Source of the DNA: Fasciolopsis buskii
Taxonomy: Eukaryota > Platyhelminthes > Trematoda > Plagiorchiida > Fasciolidae
Assembly (NCBI GenBank): GCA_008360955.1
Contig: LUCM01000130.1
Coordinates: 1-64,000 of the forward strand
Direction of reading: 5' to 3'
Length of the DNA stretch: 64,000 nt
Shown here piece after piece: positions 26,401-36,620 of the stretch. Numbering within the stretch: position 1 is the first letter of the stretch; the number at the start of each line of letters is the position of its first letter. A model generated the notes under the pieces. It did no database searches. It was not told the origin of the DNA and worked only from the letters and a program-made list of their open reading frames with translations. The translations under genes were made by a program, and so were the position numbers.

Positions 26401-29400
26401 AGAATGATTTAATGGTAAAGTATAACAACTTGAGGTAATACAGTTGACTGTACCTGATACAAGCATTCGAGTGATGTAGTTAATGTAGAGGCTACTTCAG
26501 TATTTGGTCCCTGAAATAAAAAACCCGCGAGTGTCCATTTTTGACAAAATGTCCCCGGGAAGTGCTCATTTAGTTAACATTTGAAAAGATAGGGTCAACT
26601 ATGTTATTTTAGTTGTTTTGCCAAGAGAATTAGTGAAACATTTCTAGAAGACAGATGGGTTCCCGAATTTGAATAAACGATGTTTTCTAACGTTCTTTGG
26701 AAGCCTGCAGCTTTTACCACTTCCTATACAGTTGTACAGTTTTCATGCAGTGCTTGCGGTCCATGATTATTTCAAAAAATATGGTCGAACCGTAAACTGA
26801 CTTTGGTCACATGCATGAACGTTTTACTAGATTTTTTTGAGGTGACAAGATCCTATGAAAGATAAATCACAACTAATTTTTATTGTGAATGATATAATAT
26901 TAATAACACAGCGTTGTTGGTAGATGTAATGCGCCAACGTTTCGACTACCGTGGGTAGTCTTTCTCAAGGCAAGTTTTACAATCAAATGCATTTGATTGT
27001 AAAACTTGCCTTGAGAAAGACTACCCACGGTAGTCGAAACGTTGGCGCATTACATCTACCAACAACGCTGTGTTATTAATATTATATCATTCACAATAAA
27101 AACCAATACATGGCGCATCGATTTTTTGATACACTCCTTACGTCGTTTGGTCCGGATATACACAACTAATTTTCCCTGAAGCAGACTAAGTCTCACATAT
27201 GGAGGAAATTCCTTCGCTACCCATTTCTAACCAAACTCATAAAAGTTAGATCATTTTAAACAGAAGCCTTAGTTTTTTATTTATAATTTCCTACAATGAG
27301 ACTTAATGTTCTGCTAATTAGAAATGAATTGCACAGCAGAGTTATTCTGATTATCTGTGCATACATAATCGAGACTACATTTGGACGGCCATACTCCTCA
27401 CCTTTATCAATTCTGACCACATCGCTACTTTGTTAGTAGTTACTGTTTGCGACGGAAACATATAATGCGATCACACTTACGTAAATGCACAACATCACCC
27501 AAACAGCTGCATTTACCTAGCTCCGCAATGGCTAAGGATGACCGAAATGTGCATAATGATTAAACGTAAAAAAAGAATGGTGTTAACTAGGTCAATAAAA
27601 TGACCACTTCTTCTTTTTTACCAGATTCATACCACAGAAGCTCAGGCTGCCTTGATCAGAACACCTGGAATCGACGGACTTATTGCCCTGCTCCAAGTTA
27701 TAAGCTATAAAGTCATTTTTAGTAGAGGTTGGATTACCTTTTTTAATAGTTAACGGCAGTAGAAGTGACGGAAGGACCGGTGGTAAACATGCTTCTCACC
27801 GGCTTTTGTTTTCCACGACTGTGTTTGAACCTTGCCCCTCATGTAATATGCGCCGCTCAAAGAAGTACTTTTTCAGCACTACTCACATCAATGGACTTGG
27901 AGGCCTGATTAGAAATAATGAAGGTGAAAGGGTGAGATGACATCACGAGCGGAAAAAGTAGGAGCAATTTTCTCCAACCTGCCATACCTGTGAGGCCGGC
28001 GTGACATCAGGCTATCCTTCAGTGCAAGAGTTTACAAAGCCAGAGCAGCTATGGCATTTTAAGATTGAATTTAGAACATATGACATTAAAATAAAAAACT
28101 AAAGTAAACTTGAGAAACATTAAGTTTAACTTGAGAACAAGCAATTGTGGTAAATCTCGTTCACCGCTGATGCATCTCATTGGCCAATGGAGCACGTCAG
28201 CCACTAGCTCACGGTTAGTCACGTCTTCTTATATGCTTTATGAAAAGAATTAGAACAGACCTCAGTCGGGCATCATACACGCTAGTGTGCGGACGTCAAT
28301 GTGATGCGGTACTCTGTGCTTCGGCGCTTCATCTGAAACGACTAAGCTACACAAAACCGATAAACCTACACATCGAGCTTTGTTTCTGACAATTTCGTAC
28401 CAAGAAATGCTTTCGGACCATTTAACAAGTCGTTTTTTTAACAATCGCTGAAATACAAAGAAATTCTACATTAGCATAACGGGGAAAGGAGTTAATTCAA
28501 TTTAAGTAATAACTCTGTTGGAATTCAGTTATAATATTCTCATACGTAGTTATTTTCTTTGGCTTTATCAAAAGATGAAATATGATCCAGTTGACGAAAC
28601 TGAAAACTGCTTCTAATGGTGACCACAGGATTATTCAGTGAAACCAAAGTAATAGTTAGGGGCCGAAATGACACAGTGCCCTAGCGGATTAGCTAATCAC
28701 AGAGACATTGTCCGAGTACCCCATATTGTGCCAGTGGTTAACAGTGCACACAGTTTCAGAGAACAGCCTACCTTTGGGTAAACCAGCCATGCAAATTACA
28801 ATTACCCGCGGAGTCACTCTTTAGTACACTCGGAATCCGAGAAAACTTAAACGTGAAGCGAATCTTATTCGAAGCCGAATTTCCTAAGCATATTGAATTG
28901 CTTCCCTTTTTGTATGTATCTACGTTTTATGCATAAATGGCGAAAATCAAAATACCGGTTGACTCAATATTTGGTTGTCCAGAAAAAGACAATTCAATCG
29001 TTCTCCGTTTGAACAGATTTTATCACTTCCTCACATCCTCGCCATCGACAGCATATAAAAGGAATGGCTGAGAATGCCTCGCGAAATGTTCAAATAAATT
29101 AACGCAAATGGTCGATGTTGCTGTTACAACCGAGCGTTCCACGAATTGCATGCATCATGCCTATTTTCCCAGAACCCCTGAATAGTCTTTTTCCCGGAAA
29201 CACGAATAATAGGGACCTAGTTCTCGTTTGAATAGATTCTTCGTAATGCCCCAGACATCTTTGATTGGACTGAGCACTAGCGAGTACGAGGGCACTCGCA
29301 ACGGTGTTCCTTGCGAATGAATCTTAAAGCGCATTGTGACAAGGGGCGTTATAAGAAACCACGGTAAGTTTGGTCATGGGCACAGTCTAAGATTGTCCAA

Positions 29401-30792
29401 AACTGACCGGAGCTGCTGCTTATCGTCTTCTGATAGATATGCGAAACGTCTAGTCCTCCAAGATACCAACCTAGACTTGGTCAAGGCTCCAGTCAGATAC
29501 AAACTTCTGCAGCGGCTGTGCAGATCTGTAGGCACGATCGCCGAAGTACAGAGTACCGCATCACATTGACGTCCGCACACTAGCGTGTATGATGCCCGAC
29601 TGAGGTCTGTTCTAATTCTTTTCATAAAGCATATAAGAAGACGTGACTAACCGTGAGCTAGTGGCTGACGTGCTCCATTGGCCAATGAGATGCATCAGCG
29701 GTGAACGAGATTTACCACAATTGCTTGTTCTCAAGTTAAACTTAATGTTTCTCAAGTTTACTTTGGTTTTTTATTTTAATGTCATGTGTTCTAAATTCAA
29801 TCTTGAAATGGTATAATTTCCTACTCTACAGTTTTAAGAATTGCCCTCTGGTCATTTAGAGTTTGGGCGCTGTTTTTTCCCAACCACCTTTGTCTTCGAT
29901 GCATTGCTCCAACCATCTTGGATCGGTGGGTGGTTAATAAAGTGCTTGGTATTTTCTCTTCGACTGAGATTACCACTTTATGCCTCCTCCGACTGCTTGG
30001 AGACGCTTATCTTATGTCTGCCCATTGTTCACCTTTTTTACTATTTCTTGAACGTTTTGAGCAAGGCTGGAAGAGGCGTTTTCATGATGGGGCTGTAACT
30101 TGGCATGATGCTTCGGGTCTTCCGCATTGGGATCCACGGCATGAAAGCATTTGTCTGTTGGTTGCGTTTCGAGATAACAATTAAAAATAGTTGTCAGTGA
30201 CGCAAACGATATGCGGCCTGCACGAGCTCCTATATTTTTTGAAATTTGAATAAAATTGAACAAGAACGTCAAAGTTTGCGTAATTAAGGCAAATTAATTT
30301 TCCTGTCTATGCCTAGCTTTTTTCCTTTCCTTGCCCCGGCACCATACTCGATTCCTCTGGTCATCGAGTTCTTTAAACGAAACAAAAAACACGCCAGACA
30401 ACCTACAAAGCTTACGTAATTGGTGCATAGTCGTTTTGCACGTCTCTGGAAGGCCATTACCTCTTAATATTAGTAGTACCACTACTAGCGGAGGTAGCAA
30501 CAAAGTTGAAGTTTAAAAGTTAGACATGAGAAATACACCAACTAGTAAGATTTCATTTTCTGATCAATGTTTTCCCCCTTGGTTTAATAAAGAGTTCATT
30601 TTTGTTTTTTTCTTCCCCTTACTCTTCAGCATTAAGGATATTTTTCATGAACGTGCCTGGCTTATTTCAAGCATCTTCAGTGTTCAAGTGAAATGTGTTT
30701 GTGAGACAAGGGATGCGAATCATGCGGCACTTTTGGAACGCACACTTCGGGAAAAATATGAACACGTCTTATGGGGTCCTGCGGCAGTATGA
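14270..30792 (+). CDS. Threonine/serine dehydratase with ACT domain (10-exon gene span)
   Basis: PLP-dependent deaminase of the fold-type II family (threonine ammonia-lyase / serine racemase group), expected to convert threonine to 2-oxobutyrate and serine to pyruvate plus ammonia. Seen: ten exons join without a frame break into 455 residues. The PLP-lysine motif [11 protein letters not shown] has Lys100; the SSAGNHAQ loop is at 123-130; the PLP-phosphate loop VGGGG is at 225-229; SGGNID at 352-357 has Ser352 facing the pyridine nitrogen in the family. An ACT domain fills about 378-455 ([10 protein letters not shown], then [10 protein letters not shown]). The family knowledge used is that racemases carry a second Ser where Ala125 sits here, so dehydration rather than racemisation is inferred. 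Length is complete for an ACT-containing dehydratase. A cytosolic location is inferred because no signal peptide is seen. Introns 7 and 9 hold transposon remnants. Confidence 0.95.
14550..14620 (+). CDS. Threonine dehydratase exon 2 (residues 75-98)
   Basis: A 71-nt exon after a 58-bp intron ending GATTTTAG. It reads [18 protein letters not shown] and then QQVTG, the conserved substrate-side segment (LS...YLK.E..Q.TGS) that directly precedes the PLP lysine. The GGAAG|GTTAGC donor splits the Ser98 codon after two bases. Confidence 0.88.
14668..14713 (+). CDS. Threonine dehydratase exon 3 with the PLP lysine (residues 98-113)
   Basis: A 46-nt exon bounded by CCCATAG and GTAAGT. The first base completes Ser98, giving [16 protein letters not shown]. 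Lys100 is the expected Schiff-base lysine. The intron before it is only 47 bp. Confidence 0.9.
14714..15681 (+). other. Introns 3 and neighbours: no embedded element seen
   Basis: Intron 3 (968 bp) is AT-rich with GTAAGT and TTACAG ends. I see no repeat or coding trace in it. The same holds for intron 6 (22,014-23,461) and intron 8 (25,073-25,664). Confidence 0.7.
15682..15867 (+). CDS. Threonine dehydratase exon 4 (residues 114-175)
   Basis: The acceptor is TGTTACAG. The exon reads [17 protein letters not shown] and continues through the [16 protein letters not shown] segment to GIDMSQ. The only frame-consistent junction to exon 5 leaves after codon CAA with a GCAAGT donor (GC-AG intron). 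Reading on instead gives ten non-family residues and then TAG. Joined this way, GIDMSQ-AKRYAL aligns without gaps to the family pattern GND..EAR.YAL. Confidence 0.9.
15868..17519 (+). other. Intron 4, apparent GC-AG intron
   Basis: 1,652 bp, donor CAA|GCAAGT, acceptor TTCCTTCCAG. GCAAGT is the usual consensus of the minor GC-AG class. Nothing recognisable is embedded. Confidence 0.75.
17520..17575 (+). CDS. Threonine dehydratase exon 5 (residues 176-194)
   Basis: A 56-nt exon after TTTCCTTCCAG. It reads [19 protein letters not shown] and leaves through AATGG|GTAGGT in phase 2. The family equivalent is the helix leading to the (I/V)NGYDHP segment, which is completed by exon 6. Confidence 0.9.
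17576..21850 (+). other. Intron 5 (4.3 kb)
   Basis: AT-rich, with GTAGGT and TACAAAG ends. It holds an (AT)13 run at 20,805-20,830 and a weak tRNA-like trace near 17,850. I see no coding remnant; short ORFs here do not resemble proteins I know. Confidence 0.7.
20805..20830. repeat. (AT)13 microsatellite
   Basis: Pure AT dinucleotide run in intron 5. Confidence 0.98.
21851..22013 (+). CDS. Threonine dehydratase exon 6 with the glycine loop (residues 194-248)
   Basis: The acceptor is TTTTACAAAG. The exon encodes [17 protein letters not shown], then [16 protein letters not shown] (the PLP-phosphate tetraglycine loop, 226-229) and ends at IQVI before GTAAGT. The open frame continues about 70 codons beyond the donor but loses family similarity there. 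Confidence 0.95.
23462..23552 (+). CDS. Threonine dehydratase exon 7 (residues 249-279)
   Basis: The acceptor is TTGATTTCAG. The exon reads [19 protein letters not shown] and then [12 protein letters not shown]. Glu251 occupies the position of the acidic cation-site residue in this family. It ends GACG|GTAAGT in phase 1. Confidence 0.94.
24377..24693 (-). pseudogene. RTE LINE 3'-terminal fragment in intron 7
   Basis: A minus frame reads [20 protein letters not shown] and, after a frame change, GNGWKMG, matching the C-terminal HRLRWLGHVLRMP..R.PRRA...GWKK segment of flatworm RTE polymerase proteins. It is antisense to the dehydratase gene and contains stops. The rest of the element is absent or too diverged. 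Confidence 0.7.
24871..25072 (+). CDS. Threonine dehydratase exon 8 (residues 279-346)
   Basis: The acceptor is GAAGTATAG and the donor is AAAAC|GTGAGT. The exon encodes [12 protein letters not shown], the [10 protein letters not shown] helix and [19 protein letters not shown], which is the C-terminal part of the PLP domain (family VxEGAGA..LAAL). Confidence 0.95.
25665..25832 (+). CDS. Threonine dehydratase exon 9 (residues 346-402)
   Basis: The acceptor is TTATTTTGCAG and the donor is GTCAG|GTACTG. The exon carries [20 protein letters not shown] with Ser352, the end of the catalytic domain, then the first strand and helix of the ACT regulatory domain ([20 protein letters not shown]). Phase 2 exit. 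Confidence 0.95.
26881..27160 (+). mobile_element. Palindrome-bearing insertion 2 with 13-bp TSD (intron 9)
   Basis: A single perfect 220-bp palindrome (26,880-27,099, identical to copies A and B) is followed by a tail to TTTGGTCCGGATA. CACAACTAATTTT at 26,868-26,880 and at 27,161-27,173 is a 13-bp TSD. This defines a compact unit of about 280 bp, the minimal form of the family. Its tail differs from that of insertion 1 at four of about 59 positions, while the palindromes do not differ. It lies in intron 9 of the dehydratase gene. Confidence 0.85.
28055..28326 (+). repeat. Left 272-bp inverted repeat arm
   Basis: Starts CATTTTAAGATTGAATTTAG and ends CTGTGCTTCGGCG. Inverted partner at 29,539-29,810. 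Confidence 0.95.
29150..29365 (-). pseudogene. Tc1/mariner transposase C-terminal remnant
   Basis: Minus frames read [12 protein letters not shown] (family QDNAPCH, with the catalytic Asp replaced by Tyr) and, after a frameshift, [20 protein letters not shown], matching WPSYSPDLNPIE.VWG.LK of Tc1/mariner DDE transposases. The frameshift, stops and lost Asp make it non-functional. Confidence 0.65.
29539..29810 (-). repeat. Right 272-bp inverted repeat arm
   Basis: On the minus strand, starts CATTTCAAGATTGAATTTAG and ends CTGTACTTCGGCG. About 98.5% identical to the left arm by eye. Confidence 0.95.
30630..30792 (+). CDS. Threonine dehydratase exon 10, C-terminus (residues 402-455)
   Basis: After a 4,797-bp intron and the acceptor TACTCTTCAG, the exon reads [20 protein letters not shown], then a VKCVCETRD strand and [15 protein letters not shown] before TGA. 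This is the second half of the ACT domain, including the SIKDxFHERA signature shared by animal and bacterial threonine dehydratases. The stop fits the family C-terminus. Confidence 0.94.
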
Positions 30793-30879
30793 AATAGCAG
30801 TAGAAATAAGAATTTGTAATCTACGTCCAAACGTGTTGAAATTCCTGATTCCTTCATATTATGACTCAAATTGCCAAAT

Positions 30880-30885
30880 ATTAAA
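30880..30885 (+). promoter_or_regulatory. Candidate polyadenylation signal ATTAAA
   Basis: An ATTAAA hexamer lies 88 bases after the dehydratase stop codon in an AT-rich stretch. It is the second commonest animal poly(A) signal and the first candidate downstream of the stop. No transcript evidence is available here. Confidence 0.4.
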
Positions 30886-33800
30886 GATATATTGTCTACT
30901 AACTAAAGTTGCATTGTGAAATGTCCTACAAACTTTTATCACAGTTATTCCCTAATTTTATCAGCTGTCTAGTCCACTTCGATAATGCAAACCATTCTTC
31001 TACTACCTCCTCATTTCTTTCTTGATGATTTTTGAAATACAACTGGAACCGTTAATGTCGTTTTTTGTTACAATTAACGTGGGGATAGCATCTGTCAAAT
31101 TTTTATTGCGTGATTTCTCAGTTAGCGCACAAGGTATGAAAAGATCAGTTTCCAGACACCGTCATTCCTTCACCACTAAAGGTGTTAGCATTGCGGTGAA
31201 TAATGGTTCATTAAGAAGCTTGCAATGCTCAACTACAACAGTTAAAGATATATGCAATCAATATCAAAAACGGAGGAAATGTGAGATTTAACTTACTATT
31301 TGTTGGAAAACCTTTAATTGGCTTACAATGCATGCATGCGATAGATTTTCACCTTATTAAAGAGATAGGTTAAGCAACGATGCCAAATAATGGACCAATC
31401 AGAATACAACAAAACATTTTAATAATGTGATATATATATAAGGTGAGATAAACAAAAAATATTTTTATCACATCACTGTCTCATTTGAATATGAAATATT
31501 TTGTTCACTGAGCCAGTTAGGCTAACTTGGCAGACCGTACCGTCAGTGAGATCGGATTTCCAAGACTTGGATAAACTTAATTTGGCCCAAATTCTGCGGT
31601 TAGTCTGTCTTGTCTCGATTCTAACCCATGTCTCAGTCAACACCCAAATATGAAATCAGTATTACAATCACTTCTGCGTTTCCTTAATACTTACAATTAT
31701 GTTTGTAAGGACAGCTTTACATCGTATGGTGAGCATTCCTATTAAGTGGATAACTTTTTTACTACAATTTTTGACTCAATGTTACTTTTGTAGTCAACAA
31801 ATGAAATCTATTTTGACCTCTTATATCTTTTTGGTGAACACCAACCTACGCATGTGGTCCATGGACTGCACAGCCTAGTGAATGCCACATGTGAATGTGA
31901 TGTTGACGGGCGGTATTCATCCGGATATTTTAATGGCTTCAACTTTACACGCTTTGAGTTCGACTTAATACAGCTGACTCAACCGCTATCGTTTAGTGAG
32001 CTTGCTCATGCTAAAAATGATTTTTACGTTTTCGGTGGGGAAAGTGAAAAATGTAATATTGAAATGATGAATTGAAAAGGTTTAGTCAACAAATAACATG
32101 CAAATAATGAGCATGAGGTCAATAGTCAAAAAACATAAAACGACGATGAAACGAAATAAGCAAATAATCATTTTACTGCTACTTATAGCCCCGAAAAGCA
32201 AAAAAATATAAGCTGTTTTGAATGATTTTGAAGCTAGAACATAAAGCACTTCTGTAAGAACGGTATTGGGCATGGAAGAACTTGCTAATTTATTTCTAAC
32301 ACCTGTCACTCAAAAGGCGAATAAGTTGCATGGATCTGATAGTTTGAATTCCTGCGCACAGCAATGAAAAACGAAAAGAAGGAATCACCGACAGCCAGCT
32401 TGAAGTCAATAGACGGTATAGCAGATTTAATTTGACAAAACTTGAAGTTAAATTTGAATGACCGAAGCAGTAATGTATGTTAAAATCGCGACCTTCCACA
32501 GAAACGTTGTGAAAGTGTAATTAGTCTTCATTCAAAGTAATGAACACTTTAGACATTAGGAAAGGCAGACAAACTCCTACCGCTTCGTTAAACTTCATCA
32601 CACGATAGAACACCTATCCGTCGCTGGTTTGCGTGGTCACTGCTTGCTTGCGTGCAATAACTGAACCATGATAGATGAATTCTTTGTACTCAAGAAGAAT
32701 ACAACGAAGCCTGTGAACACAATTTGCACAGTTTGCACACCTATCTGATGTGAGTAACGGAAGGTCAAACGGTACACAATTTCAAACGTCATATATTAAC
32801 ACGATCATCTAAAAATTTAGAAAATGTTGGCACTGTACAGCTGATAACAACGAGAGCTGATCTACCCACCTTATCGCATCTACCTTTGGGAGGCTACCTC
32901 GCCCAGTTTCCCGTACACACAAGCACACTAATCATTTTGTTGTAAACGACAGTCATACCAGGTGGCCTTGAAATCCCATAAACTGTAACAGAATAAAGTC
33001 TTCGAGTAGGATTTTTCGGTTGATCTTGTCTTTTCATATCCAATCCTTGTCAGAAAAAGTTCGTGTAAAATCTATTCATTTACCCCTCACACCGATGAAG
33101 TAGCCATGCTATTTAAATGGCGTTTGCAGTCTTCTTCGTATTCTTGCTGCCTAAATTGAAACCATCCATTGCATGGACCGAGTATTGCACATAAGCAGTC
33201 TGTGACCATTCTACTCAGCAAAGGATAGGTATTCTATCATGTGGTAAAGTTCATTGAACTGACCAAAACTTACCATTAAGCCTAATGACTAGGGCGTTGT
33301 TCACACAGTCAGGATGCCATGAAAGCCAGCAGGCGGACTTGGAGAGAAAATTGATTCCTAAGTTTACTTGGAAAACTATTTCACTCAGTGAAAACTTGTT
33401 TATTTACTCGTTAGGGATAAAGAAAAGTACTGTGCAGATACACTTGCTTTGCTTAACATGTTGCCTACATAAAACCACATTAGTTTTGTACGATGCGCCC
33501 AGTGATTCATTTCACTAGTTCAATTCCGCCTTTGGCCTCTCGATCACAGACTGACAATTATACACGCGCCAACAATCGGAACGGTTGTTCTCCATAAACG
33601 TGAACTTAGTAGTGGTTGCGCATTTTGGGCTCCCAAAGACCCAACCACTATTACCTCGGCTGTCAAGGCGTGTACAGGTAAATGGTTGACGAAGGTGATA
33701 TTGAAAGTATGTCCATTCACTTAACCAAAAACGAAGTCCACTAACTGTCGAGTCTCCAAGTGGCCAAAGACACTGGTGTCATCTCTAAAGTACTTGATAT

Positions 33801-34879
33801 GTAATCAGTTCAAAACCGCTAAGTGTTAAACTAAAACATACTAAGTGGCTTGCGTAATGTAATTATTTGTATTTAGCAGATCAAGATAGATGCTCCGCAT
33901 TCCCAGTGGAGATATTTGCAATTAATGGGGTGCCCAGTAATTCTTTGATATTCAGTTACCGTACGAAATTGTAAGGCGCTGTGTTTATCGCAGTCGCCAG
34001 AAATGACGGGGAATAAGAGAAGTGCCAGGTCCTTGAAATAATTGTGTCCTCATGGTTCACGAGATTGAGGCTAACTCAGGAAATTGGCCTTAATAGTTAT
34101 CGGCAGTAATTTTGGAGCTAACGCAGTTCAACAGTACTCCACAAGCCACTTTTCATTTTAACTCCACAATGCGGAAATAATTCGAATCTTGTAATGTTTA
34201 TATCTTTAAGGAGTACAAAAAATAATTTTTGTGAATTTGCAGCTACAACAGCCACTCTTTAAGCCCATTTAAAAATTCATGCTTGAAACATGGACTCCGA
34301 TGTTCTTGCAAAATCAAAGAAGTACGCTCACAAGTCTGACCTTATCAGTGTATTTATAAATGCTCCTTTTTACGTTCCTTAAGAGTTCGTTTTCCTCTCA
34401 GTCCTTCGCTATGCAGACACCGGTCCATGATCATGCGAAACGTCAGTGAAGGACAGATACTGCACTAGTTACTGTCGATAGCCATTGTGTTTTTCACAAT
34501 TAACTCAAACGGCCCAGTGCGCAATACGTTCTGTTTGCAATCATTTACGTCAAGTCCCGACGCTATTCCAATCATAAGGACTGGATGTTGATGGTGATTT
34601 GCAACAGGCTGATCAAAACCATTATCCATTTCTTGCATAGCTGTCTTCATCAGCTAACCATTTATACAGCATGAAGAATACTTACGAAAAACAGTTAACT
34701 GTCACAGAGTAAGTGTGACGATCTCTCAGTATTTTGGCCCCAATAGATTTTAGAACACTACTTCCGATAAACCCATTCTCGTAAACTGATATTTTGTTGG
34801 CATGGTACAAAACTTTACTGATCTTAAGTACTGGCTTGTTTTGTCGCCCAGTTTGGCCGTTTCTGATGTCTTTCAGTTT
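30886..34879. other. Downstream of the dehydratase: no gene recognised
   Basis: AT-rich DNA. The 73-89-codon ORFs at 31,022 and 31,854 have no known motif. A GCGAAACGTC string near 34,437 resembles the end of the hammerhead-like motif at 34.9 kb but lacks its partner block. Confidence 0.55.
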
Positions 34880-34884
34880 CTGAG

Positions 34885-34916
34885 CTTGACGTTTCGACAG
34901 TTAACGTCTCATCACC
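34885..34916 (-). ncRNA. Hammerhead-ribozyme-like motif at the 3' end of the PLE remnant
   Basis: The minus strand reads GTGATGAGACGTTAACTGTC then GAAACGTC. The hammerhead core CUGAUGA - stem II - GAAA is matched except for the first base (G instead of C3). Stem II is three pairs, GAC/GTC. PLEs of many animals carry hammerheads in this position. The C3 change probably abolishes cleavage. Confidence 0.45.
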
Positions 34917-36620
34917 AGCCCGGTTGGCATAGCCATTGCGTTGGGAATTTCTCCAGCAGTGATCTGCCGTTGTAGCCCTTTTATCTCAGATATGATGTTG
35001 ATCTCTGTAAGTGACCTTGTTACATCCCACAGACCATGGTTTTCCAGAATAGAGTTGCAAATATCCTGACCTCCAATGTTAGAATGCAAAGGGAAACTAT
35101 ACCAACCGCGGTCGGGTAAGTACAACCGCAGCATGCAACACACGCTCAGTCAGGATGTCCTCTTACAGTAAACTCATTACAATTGGGCTATTAAATGTGA
35201 TTTCATTTTGAGAAATCTCTAGCACAATGTCCTTGTAATAGCAGTGATGCTAAAATTCGTAACTTGATCATAAGAACACTGTTTTTTGATGTGAGCCTGA
35301 AAATATTTTATTTTCTGTCATCTGCGTTATTTCATTTCATTGATTACAGTCTGGATAGCTGAATTTCAGAATCCTTCTATTTGAACTTGGAGACAGTAAA
35401 TCTTCTATCACCCCACTTGGGTTTTATTTCAAATTTGTTGTGACTCCTCTCATGTGGTTTGGAAGCTCACGATCCATTTTGATTCATTGTAGTGTAAACA
35501 GTTACGATGCACTCCGTATATTCCTAGTAGATGAAAGTACTTCTTCTTTCTTTTTTCCTGCTTCTTACGAGGTTCTTCTTATGACGACTCTTGAGTATCC
35601 GTCTCACTGGAACACTTTGAAAAGATACTTCACCGTTGGTTTCTTAGGTTCGCTATACTGCATTGCATTTTAGTTAGTTTAAGAGCAGTCTTTATCCGGG
35701 TACTTTATGGTTTATTGAATGATTCCTGCGAAAAATAGTGTTTGTTGTAGGTGTTCTTATTTCTGGCAAATTGCCTTCTCTATTGTTGCATTTCTGGCTC
35801 TTCTCACGAACACAAGGAGAAAAGCTAGCTCTCTATTCTTTTTCCTGCCCATAACGAGCACGATTCTGCGGAAGATAGTGCAGATGGTTACCTGAATATC
35901 TTCGATCATGGTCTTATGATAATCACCATTATATGTTCCCCTATCTGATCCAAACTTTTGGTTGGTTGCTCGGCAGTGCAGTTAGTTCAAAGGCTTCTGC
36001 TAATATTCTTACATGAAATTTGGCTTCTAATGAACCATTTTTTGTTTTTTTTGTCATATGTTGCCAACAGGTATGAACTGCCTTGATAGGTTAAGATTTA
36101 TATCAGTGCACAAATGGTTTGAGCTTCAAGTGGGCTAGCTCTATGGTTTTTGGAGAAATTTCTCCCGAATTTCCTTCGCCAAATACGAGACATTTAAACA
36201 GCAGAACATCATAGCTTCAAGCAAGGGCATGGTTTCATCATCGTCCTCTTGGATATTGTTCAGCTTGTCCGGAAAATGTCGAGCTTTAGCAATCAAGAAG
36301 TTTGATCTACTTATCAGTGGTTTTAAAATGCCGCATACTTCTTTGCTAAAGTTGTGTATTGAACTTCCTGAGGGGGGTCCGATTGGTCTAAGTTGAACAT
36401 CATCGCAGTGTATTTTTGGAAATCCTTAGAAATGCACTATAGTAGATGATTCCACCTTCATCCTCCTCTTCGATTATCTTTTCACAATTCAGTAATTTCT
36501 TCAGGGCTTTATTAGTTTTGTTTTCCAGTTTTTTGATTTTAATTATGTCTACTACATGAGCTTTAAAACAAAAAGTAATTCTTGAAAGATCTTGGAAAAT
36601 GACTTTCAAGATCAAACTTC
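34890..36620 (-). mobile_element. Penelope-like element remnant (RT plus possible GIY-YIG end)
   Basis: Minus-strand frames from 36,615 downward follow the PLE order: KIKKLENKTNKALKKLLNCE then an EEE acidic stretch; HFPDKLNNIQEDDDETM followed by LNVSYLAKEIRE (family VxKLKxIxLxxDExMVSFDV..LFTNVP..LA); near 35,960 an ILAEAFE....QPKVWIR block (family LAEAVLQ....RPKFWARYVDD); then FKVFQ.DGYSRVVIRRTS (family RVFQ.NGYPRNFIRR.); and near 35,000 SEIKGLQRQ, as in the extreme C-terminus. Many stops and frameshifts occur. The GIY-YIG core was not seen. The remnant ends beside a hammerhead-like hairpin, as in PLEs. Confidence 0.65.

Larger units (their letters stand above)
28055..29810 (-). mobile_element. 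Tc1/mariner-like remnant with 272-bp inverted repeats
   Basis: The left arm (28,055-28,326) and right arm (29,539-29,810) are inverted copies of equal length with about four mismatches and no gaps. The 1.2-kb interior holds a decayed transposase on the minus strand (29,150-29,365). The flanks show no clean TA duplication, so the exact ends are open. Long terminal inverted repeats occur in some Tc1-group elements. Alternatively, the arms could be an inverted duplication unrelated to the transposase. Confidence 0.65.
25833..30629 (+). other. Intron 9, a 4.8-kb transposon-loaded intron
   Basis: Contains the 280-bp palindromic insertion (26.9 kb) and the inverted-repeat Tc1/mariner remnant (28.05-29.81 kb). 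The remaining sequence is AT-rich and shows no coding trace. Donor GTACTG, acceptor TACTCTTCAG. Confidence 0.8.

Noticed and set aside
14270..30792. Serine racemase as the gene identity
   Set aside because: The second Ser of the racemase SSGNH motif is Ala here, and an ACT domain is present that animal serine racemases lack.
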